In this document: in pieces, positions 58,427-64,000 of the stretch
How the letters are laid out: each line of letters opens with the position of its first letter
How positions within the stretch are numbered: the stretch's first letter is position 1
NCBI GenBank assembly: GCA_036504595.1
Contig: DASXUX010000031.1
Location: 124,001 to 188,000, forward strand
DNA: 64,000 bases
From: DASXUX01 sp036504595
GTDB lineage: Bacteria > Planctomycetota > SZUA-567 > H5-PLA8
Direction: 5' to 3'
Position numbers and translations under genes: made by a program
The notes under the pieces: model-generated
What the model saw: only the letters and a program-made list of their open reading frames with translations
What the model was told of the DNA's origin: nothing
Database searches by the model: none

Positions 58427-59571
58427 CGTCCGACTCCTCCTCGCGAGGGTGCCGCAACCGATTCGCGTTCGCGCAATCGAACCGGTCCAAGCTGTTCACT
58501 TGTGTTTGTACTCGCAGCCAGAACTTTCCGCACGGCCATGCGGCCCAATGCGATCCGGTCCACCGAAATCGTCGTCAGCGGCGGCGCACAGATCTCCGCG
58601 GCTTGAATGTCGTCAAAGCCGATGACGCTCGCCTGCCGCGGCACGTCGATTCCTGCTTCCCGCAGGCGCTGGAGCGCGCCGATGGCCAGCAGGTCGTTTC
58701 CAGCAAAGATGGCGTTCGGGCGGGGGCGCAAGGCGAGCGCTTTTCGGGCAAGTTGATAGCCGGCCTCAATCGTGCCGCCGCGCCGATCGCCTTCGAGCAC
58801 CGGATGGGCGCCGAGCGGCAGACCGGCCTCGCGGATCGCCTCGCGGTAGGCGCGCTTGACTTCCGTCCAATGAACTTCATTCTCGCCGCTGTTGAGATGA
58901 ACCAGGCGACGGTGTCCGCTCTTGAGCAGTCGCTCGGCAGCCAACCGTCCACCCTGATAGTCGTCTGGACGCACCGATGGCAGACCCGGCACCGCGAAGT
59001 TGACGGTGACGACGCTCACGCCGCGAGCCGCCATGCGCGCGACGCGCTCGCGCACGCCCGACCCGACCAGCGCGACCACGCCGGCGGGCGTGGCTTCGGC
59101 GAGCGATGCTTCCGGATCCTGTTCCCTGTTGAGGTCATCGAAGATCAAGCGCAGGCCGTGCGTGGCGGCCTCTTTCTGAATCCCTTCGACGATGTCACGG
59201 AAGTACATGGCAGCCCAACCCGACAGCGTTGCCGGCGACCAGCCCGTAAAGAGGAGCGCGCGGGTTTGCCGAGGCGTTGGGGCGGCGGACTTGCGCAGCA
59301 TTTCTGGGCCGCGCCGTGAAACGAACGTGCCCGCGCCCTGGCGGCGTTCGAGCAGACCTTCGTTCACCAGTTCGGACATCGCCTGCCGCACGGTCAGAAG
59401 GCTGATCTTGTAGCGCGCGACAAGGTCGCGGTCGGAGTGGAATCGGGCGTTGGCCGGGCAGCGTCCGGAGAGGATGTCGTCCTTCAGCCGTTGCGCGAGC
59501 TGATAATAGAGCGGGATGGGGCTGCCCTTCAGCAGCGCCGCCTCCGAGCTACCTGAACGCGCCACGGCCAT
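58423..59571 (-). CDS. GntR/LacI-type sugar-responsive regulator (AraR-like)
   Basis: A 382-residue repressor. The N-terminal GntR winged helix (IPLYYQLAQRLKDDILSGRC, SLLTVRQAMSELVNEGLLE, RRQGAGTFV) is fused to a LacI-type periplasmic-binding-like sensor (LVGSGVRERVARMAARGVSV, LAAERLLKSGHRRLVHLNSG, NAIFAGNDLLAIGALQRLRE, SVIGFDDIQAAEI). This is the AraR architecture, in which a sugar releases the repressor. A perfect palindrome lies 18 bases before the start, indicating autoregulation. It heads the operon with the three secreted proteins down to 50678. GGAGG is 5 bases before the ATG. Confidence 0.9.
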   Translation of the reverse strand: MAVARSGSSEAALLKGSPIPLYYQLAQRLKDDILSGRCPANARFHSDRDLVARYKISLLTVRQAMSELVNEGLLERRQGAGTFVSRRGPEMLRKSAAPTPRQTRALLFTGWSPATLSGWAAMYFRDIVEGIQKEAATHGLRLIFDDLNREQDPEASLAEATPAGVVALVGSGVRERVARMAARGVSVVTVNFAVPGLPSVRPDDYQGGRLAAERLLKSGHRRLVHLNSGENEVHWTEVKRAYREAIREAGLPLGAHPVLEGDRRGGTIEAGYQLARKALALRPRPNAIFAGNDLLAIGALQRLREAGIDVPRQASVIGFDDIQAAEICAPPLTTISVDRIALGRMAVRKVLAASTNTSEQLGPVRLRERESVAAPSRGGVGR

Positions 59572-59588
59572 CACCGCCTCCGATTCAG

Positions 59589-59608
59589 TGCTATATATCT
59601 ATATAGCA
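59589..59608. promoter_or_regulatory. Palindromic operator before the GntR/LacI gene
   Basis: TGCTATATA-TC-TATATAGCA has 9-base arms that are exact reverse complements. It lies 18 bases upstream of the regulator ATG, in the likely promoter, so binding would block the whole operon. Confidence 0.75.
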
Positions 59609-59672
59609 GTACACCTGCGGACTGCGTTGTGTTGAAGTTTGTCGGATTTTTGCGTACGGGTGAAATGGATGG

Positions 59673-60419
59673 TCAGGCTTTGGCGTTGAAGGCGACGGCG
59701 GCAGCGATGGCGCAGGCTGCCAGAGCAGCCGTCTCGATGCGGAGAACGTGCTGCGTCAGACGCGCGCGGGACACGTTGCGGGCATCGGTCAGGGCGAGTT
59801 CCTCCGGGGAAAAGCCGCCTTCAGGGCCGATCAACAGCAGAAGGGGGCGGTCATCTGCGTTCATGTTCTCCAAGAGCTCTAGCAGGGTTTTTTCAGCGCG
59901 CGGGTCGAGCAGTACACAGCGTGTTTCTGCGCCTGCGGACTCGATCACTTGCAGCAGCGTTTGCTCGGCGCGAATGTCGGGCACGTCGCCGCGCCCGCAT
60001 TGTTTGGCCGCTTCGGCCGCGATGCGGCGCAGCCGGCTCAGGCCCTCGGATTCCTCGTCCTTGGTGACGACGCTGCGGTCAAAGCGCACCGGCAAAATGG
60101 CCCTCACGCCCAGCTCGGAACACTTTTCCACAAGCACGGCGGCACGCTTGCCCTTGGGCCAGGCCGTGGCGAGCAGCAACTCGGCGCGGGCGTTTTGTTG
60201 TGTTCGGATGGAGACGATCTCGGCCGACAGGTCAGAGTTCTCCCCCGAAACGAGTTTGGCGGCCGCGACCCGCCCGCTCGAATCAAAGACTTCGATCGCG
60301 GAACCCGACGCGAGGCGCAGCACGCGCGCGTGGTGAGCTTCGCCTTCCGGCAGAGCCACCAGCGCACCGGGCGTGGCGGTGGCGAGGGAGTCAACTTGGA
60401 AACGGCGCAGCTTGGCCAA
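59673..60419 (-). CDS. rsmE: 16S rRNA (uracil-1498-N3)-methyltransferase
   Basis: A 248-residue SPOUT-class methyltransferase that modifies U1498 of 16S rRNA using S-adenosylmethionine. The signature LLLIGPEGGFSPEELALTDA and the knot end LRIETAALAACAIAA are clear; the N-terminal PUA-like segment includes GEAHHARVLRLASGS and RFDRSVV. The TTG at 60419 has GGAGGG 5 bases upstream; no ATG fits. It lies 39 bases downstream of comF on the same strand, a common pairing of small housekeeping genes. Confidence 0.93.
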   Translation of the reverse strand: MAKLRRFQVDSLATATPGALVALPEGEAHHARVLRLASGSAIEVFDSSGRVAAAKLVSGENSDLSAEIVSIRTQQNARAELLLATAWPKGKRAAVLVEKCSELGVRAILPVRFDRSVVTKDEESEGLSRLRRIAAEAAKQCGRGDVPDIRAEQTLLQVIESAGAETRCVLLDPRAEKTLLELLENMNADDRPLLLLIGPEGGFSPEELALTDARNVSRARLTQHVLRIETAALAACAIAAAVAFNAKA

Positions 60420-60458
60420 CGTTCCCTCCTCTTATTCTGGGCCTTTGGCCTCTCGACG

Positions 60459-61280
60459 TTACCCGCGTGCAATCGCCGCGGCCCGTATCTCGCCCAGTCC
60501 CACAGCGTTGAGCGTGCGGGCGCATTCGGAGATCGTGGCGCACGTCGTGATCACGTCATCGACCAGCAGCACCGGGCGATCTTTGTAACGCGAAGCGACT
60601 TTCGCGTCGCAGGCAAAAGCGTTCTTTAGATTTTGGCGGCGTTCCTCGTGGGTTAACGTCGCTTGCGGCGGGGTGTGGCGAATCTTTTTGAGCAGGCCGG
60701 TGACCAGCGGAAGACTCAATCGGCGTGCGGCGCAACTGGCGATTTCCTCCGACTGATTGAATGCGCGGCTGTAAAGCGTGGTGCGGGTGACCGGGGCGGG
60801 GACCACGATCATCTCCGGCAACGCGAGGTTGGTCGCTTGCACGCGTTGGGCGATCAGAGCCCCGAAGAGCTTCACAATATGGAGTTTGTGGCCGAACTTC
60901 AGGGCTAGGATCAGTTGCCGCAGCGGCCCCTCGGCGTAGCGAGCGACGGTGCACGCGGAATGCACAAAGACCGGCGGGTGTGTGCGGCACGACGGGCAAT
61001 CATGCATCACGCCCGCGCCCTGCCCTGACGCATCACCGCAGCGCTGACAGCGGTCGCTGCCAATCCAATGTACGCGCTGCGCGCACGAACGGCAGAGGGC
61101 TTTGTTGCTGTCGGCCGGCAAGGCGGCCTGGCAGGAGGCGCAGTGCGGTGGGAAGAGCAGGTCGAGGGCCGTGTCGAGGCTTTTCGAGAGCGCCAGTTGC
61201 ATGCGCGCAGTACTGTTCTTGGGAGAAGCAGTCGTGGGGAAGAGTATTGTTTCGAGCGCCGGGTCAAGTGCTTGAGACAT
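60459..61280 (-). CDS. comF: ComF-family phosphoribosyltransferase-like protein
   Basis: About 273 residues. A zinc-ribbon segment (PPHCASCQAALPADSNKALC, CQRCGD, CPSCRTHPP) precedes a PRT-fold domain with VVPAPVTRTTLYSRAFNQSE and the PRPP-binding loop VLLVDDVITTCATIS. ComF proteins assist DNA uptake in competent bacteria and are also kept in non-competent ones. The start at 61280 has no strong ribosome site; ATG at 61202 is an alternative. It follows the pseudopilin genes on the same strand, which suits a link with pilus-based DNA uptake, though that is inference. Confidence 0.9.
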   Translation of the reverse strand: MSQALDPALETILFPTTASPKNSTARMQLALSKSLDTALDLLFPPHCASCQAALPADSNKALCRSCAQRVHWIGSDRCQRCGDASGQGAGVMHDCPSCRTHPPVFVHSACTVARYAEGPLRQLILALKFGHKLHIVKLFGALIAQRVQATNLALPEMIVVPAPVTRTTLYSRAFNQSEEIASCAARRLSLPLVTGLLKKIRHTPPQATLTHEERRQNLKNAFACDAKVASRYKDRPVLLVDDVITTCATISECARTLNAVGLGEIRAAAIARG

Positions 61281-61322
61281 ATCAGGTCACCGAATCAGCC
61301 GGCGGCATGGACGCGATGGACG

Positions 61323-61371
61323 TAGACACCAGACACCAGACCACCACTCACCAAGTACCAATCACAGTCGT
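61323..61371. repeat. Stuttering repeats, accagacaccag and caccaagtacca types
   Basis: GACACCAGACACCAGACCAC then TCACCAAGTACCAATCAC. Two families joined; the first matches the one before lipA and the second is the inverse of 45221-45252. Confidence 0.75.
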
Positions 61372-61823
61372 CTGTTACAGAACATGACCGTGTCGATGGA
61401 AATGGACTTGTCGTCGCCGCGGTCGGACCAGCGCACCTGGACGCGCACGAAGTACTCGCGGTCAGAGAAGGTCTGTTCGACGCCTTTGCGCGAGGGGTCC
61501 AGCGGGATCACCGTGCACTTGTAGCTATAGCCGGGGAAGTCCTTGCTCGCGGTAAAATCACGGGCGCTGTTGGGCACGCGGCTGTGGAAGAACTCCGCGC
61601 GCAGTTCGGCGAGGACCGATTCGGCGACCATGCCGGCCTCGGTCTCGTTGATCGCTCGCTTGTGGCTGCGGAAACCAGCGTTCAAGATGGCGAAGACGCT
61701 GACGAGGCCGACGGTGAGGATAGCGAACGAAAGCAGCACCTCGATGAGCGTCATGCCTTTTGGCGGCGGTGCTGGCCTCCGTGCCGGCGGCTTCAAACGC
61801 CGGCGCCACCCTGGGACACTCAT
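61362..61823 (-). CDS. Prepilin-like protein (type II secretion/type IV minor pilin)
   Basis: A 153-residue protein. The prepilin signal is KG-MTLIEVLLSFAILTVGLV, cleaved after Gly23 and methylated on Met24. It has the conserved Glu at +5, then a hydrophobic stem and a soluble head (FFHSRVPNSARDFTASKD). It should be inserted in the inner membrane and assembled into a pseudopilus or pilus tip. The leader of 23 residues is longer than usual and is encoded by a GGCCGGCGTCC-type palindrome (61768-61810), giving RRLKPPARRPAPP. It overlaps the next gene upstream by 4 bases. Confidence 0.82.
   Translation of the reverse strand: MSVPGWRRRLKPPARRPAPPPKGMTLIEVLLSFAILTVGLVSVFAILNAGFRSHKRAINETEAGMVAESVLAELRAEFFHSRVPNSARDFTASKDFPGYSYKCTVIPLDPSRKGVEQTFSDREYFVRVQVRWSDRGDDKSISIDTVMFCNRRL
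61768..61810. repeat. Palindromic repeat encoding a prepilin leader
   Basis: GCTGGCCTCCGTGCCGGCGG then CTTCAAACGCCGGCGCCACC. It is an inverted relative of the unit at 54551-54595 and encodes the positive leader of the prepilin on the minus strand. Confidence 0.78.
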
Positions 61824-63091
61824 CGTACAATGGTCCTCGCCTTAATGCGTTTGGCCTCGTTGCGTGCGCGCCAGACTTCGTCGGGCGTCAAATCCTCGCG
61901 CCAGCAAGGAAGATATACGACACGGCGGAAGGTTTTGCCTGTGCGAATCAGTGTTTCCTTCTTGTGTCCGCGCGGGAGGGTGCCGCGAATGCCGCGCTTG
62001 TCGAGGATGAAGCTGTCGGAGGTCTTCTTGCGGTAGTGCACCCATTCGTCGTCCAGGAGAATGCAGGAATCGTCGTTGCCGCCGTCGGGGAAACCGTGCG
62101 TGTCGCTGACGTAGATCGATCCGACGTTGCTTTCGCCCAGGTCGTCGAGCAGTTTGGCGTAGATGCAGCGCGGCATGGGCGAATCGACGGTCAGCGTGAT
62201 GCGGACCTTCTCCGGAAACACGTCGTCGTCGCGGTCCATCGCGGAGTCGTCGCCCCGATGCAGGCGGAAGTTGCTCAGCGGCGCGACGCTGATGGCGCGG
62301 GTCGAGTCCCAGATCTTCTCGGGACCGTTGCCTTTCTGCCGCGGGTCGGTCGGTTCGTCCCAGGTCTGCGTGAACTGGCTCCAATAATCGAAGCCGAGAT
62401 ACAGCACGTCGGTCGCGAGCACCTGGGCGTTGTTTTCGTCCAGCAGCGTGCTCATGATCAACGGAATCGGCGCATGGATGGCCCGATAAAGCTTCTGATT
62501 CTTGACGAAGTAGCCGATCATTGCCGAGCCGCCCAGCGGTTTGAAATCGCCCACCTTCAGACCGGTGAAGTCGTCGCCGTCCGACCCGCGGGGTTGTGCG
62601 GCGGCGCCTGGAGCCGGCGTGCCGGTGACCGGCTGCAGCAGCATGTCGTTGCTCTGTCCGTCGCCGGCATAGAACGTCAGAGCGCGCTCCGGCCCGGTTT
62701 CGAACGTGCGCACGAACATCAGCCGCTGCTGGCGCGTGGCAGCATCGAAATCGCCGATGAACTTTGCCTTGATCTCCGTCACGCCGGGCGGTTCTTCGGT
62801 GATCGCGAGTTTCAGGTCGTCGGCCATGATGTCGATGCAGCCCGACGCGTGCTCGTAGATGACTCGCCGCCGTTCGCCCTGCTGCCATCCCGCGACGACC
62901 TGGCGCACGGCCATGATCGTAAAGCCCGCCAGAGCGATGAAAATCGTCATCGTGATCAGGACTTCAACCAGCGTGAGGCCACGAGTTGGCACGGGGTGAC
63001 GGGGAGACAGGGAGACGGGGAGAAACGGCGACGCGGGGACGCGGGGACGCGGGGACGCGGAGGAGCAGGTGCGGGGCAGAGGTTCATTCAT
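61820..63091 (-). CDS. Prepilin-like protein with a repeat-derived leader
   Basis: A 423-residue protein. The prepilin motif RG-LTLVEVLITMTIFIALA has cleavage after Gly38 and the conserved Glu at +5, followed by a hydrophobic stem and a large soluble domain. The ~37-residue leader (residues 10-33, SPRPRVPASPFLPVSLSPRH) is encoded by a GGGGACGCGGGGACGCGG stuttering repeat and is far longer than normal 5-25 residue leaders. The remainder resembles GspJ or PulJ-type minor pilins in position but is longer. It is coupled with the gene at 61362 by a 4-base overlap. If a later start is used, the repeat would be untranslated. Confidence 0.75.
   Translation of the reverse strand: MNEPLPRTCSSASPRPRVPASPFLPVSLSPRHPVPTRGLTLVEVLITMTIFIALAGFTIMAVRQVVAGWQQGERRRVIYEHASGCIDIMADDLKLAITEEPPGVTEIKAKFIGDFDAATRQQRLMFVRTFETGPERALTFYAGDGQSNDMLLQPVTGTPAPGAAAQPRGSDGDDFTGLKVGDFKPLGGSAMIGYFVKNQKLYRAIHAPIPLIMSTLLDENNAQVLATDVLYLGFDYWSQFTQTWDEPTDPRQKGNGPEKIWDSTRAISVAPLSNFRLHRGDDSAMDRDDDVFPEKVRITLTVDSPMPRCIYAKLLDDLGESNVGSIYVSDTHGFPDGGNDDSCILLDDEWVHYRKKTSDSFILDKRGIRGTLPRGHKKETLIRTGKTFRRVVYLPCWREDLTPDEVWRARNEAKRIKARTIVR
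62991..63065. repeat. Stuttering repeat in a prepilin leader
   Basis: GGGTGACGGGGAGACAGGGA, then ACGGCGACGCGGGGACGCGG repeated. Same composition as 319-367. Confidence 0.85.
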
Positions 63092-63180
63092 AGAGATCAG
63101 TCCGGCCCTTTGCGTCCGCTGCCGTTTGTTGCTCCGTCCTACGCTGCCACTCTCTTAGGATCGCGGCTATGACGGCTCCT

Positions 63181-63222
63181 CCCCCTCACCACTAACCCCT
63201 CTCCCTCGCGGGGGAGAGGGGA
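63181..63222. repeat. Intergenic CCCCTCACC...GGGGAGAGGGG palindrome
   Basis: CCCCCTCACCACTAACCCCT then CTCCCTCGCGGGGGAGAGGG. Intergenic reference copy of the unit found in frame at 7911-7963. Confidence 0.8.
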
Positions 63223-63259
63223 ACCGGAGGCCGCTCCCTTACGGTCGCGGTTCTGATTA

Positions 63260-64000
63260 TCAGCGCTTCTCCAATTCGTCCAGCCGCCTCAGCAACAGAG
63301 GCGTGCTGTAGGTGGCGCGCAGGGACTCGATGGAGAAGGTGCGCTTCCAGTCTTGAGCGGTCAGGTCGCCACGGAAGGCGCCGCGTTTGAATTCCCAGAA
63401 CACGCGCATTTCGATCTGGTCGGCTCGAATTCCGCGCGACGCGCTGCCTTTCAGCATCAGCCGGCCTTGCTTGCCATGAAACTCATATAGCCCGCCGTCG
63501 CGATTGGTGGTATCCGATGACCACGGCGGGCTGCTGTCGAAGCGCACCAGTACGTGCGGCTGGACGTGAGCGGGAGGGGAACTGAGTTCTTCGGTGCCGG
63601 TAAGGTGCAGGTCGATGCCGTCCCAGATTGCGTCGCGCGCGGCGTAGCCGGCCTGGAGATAGGCCAAGCCCTCGCCGTCGTAGAATTTGCCATCGCGGTC
63701 CCAGTAGCGGAAGGGTAGCGAGCGGACAATCGCGTCCTGTTCATGCTCGGCCTCGGAGGTTCCAAAGGAGCCGCGGAAGAACCTGCATCCGGTGAAGCTG
63801 GTGCCGTTCATGCGCAAGTACGAGAGCACTTCGTCGTTAATCCAGGCGTAGCCTTCGGGCGCAAAGCCGCGCGAATCGGCCACGCTGAACGTGTCGCTAC
63901 GCCCGCCCAGAGTGCCGCGCAAGAGGCTGACGGCCATGCCATCGAGGAGCATGACCTGCGCGCCGACGGGATGGTCTTTGGCTTGGGTGCCGAGGACGCC
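63260..64000 (-). CDS. Hypothetical protein of the pseudopilin operon, 5' end cut
   Basis: At least 246 residues; the frame runs open to the window edge, so the start lies beyond 64000 and the ATG at 63952 is probably internal. The visible part is beta-rich (GYAWINDEVLSYLRMNGTSF, LLLRRLDELEKR at the C-terminus) with no prepilin motif in view. As it ends 169 bases before the prepilin genes on the same strand, it may be another minor pilin or an assembly factor. I do not recognise a family. Confidence 0.6.
   Translation of the reverse strand, partial: GVLGTQAKDHPVGAQVMLLDGMAVSLLRGTLGGRSDTFSVADSRGFAPEGYAWINDEVLSYLRMNGTSFTGCRFFRGSFGTSEAEHEQDAIVRSLPFRYWDRDGKFYDGEGLAYLQAGYAARDAIWDGIDLHLTGTEELSSPPAHVQPHVLVRFDSSPPWSSDTTNRDGGLYEFHGKQGRLMLKGSASRGIRADQIEMRVFWEFKRGAFRGDLTAQDWKRTFSIESLRATYSTPLLLRRLDELEKR

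Noticed and set aside
57362..58606. 414-codon plus-strand frame crossing a gene boundary
   Set aside because: It runs antisense across the glycoside hydrolase and regulator genes and has no recognisable domain.
1..64000. tRNA, rRNA or prophage genes
   Set aside because: No cloverleaf, rRNA segment, integrase, capsid or terminase sequence was seen on either strand.

Overview
The window is a GC-rich, gene-dense bacterial segment. Its content suggests Planctomycetota or a close PVC-superphylum relative, probably from an uncultured lineage. Supporting traits are FHA- and WD40-coupled Ser/Thr kinases, secreted PQQ-type beta-propeller proteins, many Gfo/Idh/MocA oxidoreductases (two with Tat signals), secreted prenyltransferase-fold proteins, ThuA, sugar isomerase/epimerase, a TIG-repeat exoprotein and pseudopilin genes. 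The assignment rests on gene content only. I saw no rRNA, tRNA, CRISPR array, transposase or prophage gene.

Layout. 1-1511: the end of an unknown gene, a strong terminator and a secreted transglutaminase-like protein. 1566-3283: inositol-3-phosphate synthase with a four-helix-bundle gene inside 31-bp inverted repeats just upstream. 3279-9575: a minus-strand run of secreted or membrane proteins (Ig-like repeats, two prenyltransferase-fold proteins, two unknowns). 10131-13166: a 1011-residue TIG/PKD exoprotein. 13313-18614: a PQQ propeller, a Tat oxidoreductase, a membrane-anchored WD40 protein and a Gly/Tyr-rich surface protein. 18725-28612: a sugar-processing region with GH38, three oxidoreductases, ThuA, a URO-D-like protein and an AraC regulator. 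28667-35422: an unknown exported protein, a polytopic membrane protein, an isomerase/epimerase divergent from a DeoR regulator, and a GH5 glycanase. 35536-41308: two adjacent cytoplasmic Ser/Thr kinases, one carrying two seven-bladed WD40 propellers. 41361-48327: a PQQ propeller, unknown exported proteins and a pair of related HEAT-like proteins. 48358-50674: SGNH hydrolase and lipoyl synthase. 50678-59571: a GntR/LacI-type regulator with a palindromic operator followed by three large secreted carbohydrate-active proteins. 59673-64000: RsmE, ComF and a pseudopilin operon cut by the window end.

The most unusual feature is the repeat load. Two kinds recur. (1) Short quasi-tandem 'stuttering' repeats, about a dozen sequence families, each a 6-10 base motif repeated with substitutions, often in opposed pairs in intergenic space. 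(2) Longer palindromic units of about 40-60 bases that hug stop codons and, in at least seven genes, lie in frame inside coding sequence. In-frame positions include a kinase activation loop (two tandem copies), Tat and Sec export signals, prepilin leaders and a HEAT-like protein. One palindrome supplies the stop codons of two convergent genes. One repeat family forms the inverted ends of a 463-bp unit carrying a four-helix-bundle gene, reminiscent of intervening-sequence elements of 23S rRNA genes. I read this as the candidate undescribed system: a lineage-specific palindromic and stuttering repeat flora that reshapes gene ends and protein termini, with the four-helix-bundle protein as one possible partner. 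The repeats are visible directly; the mechanism is inference.
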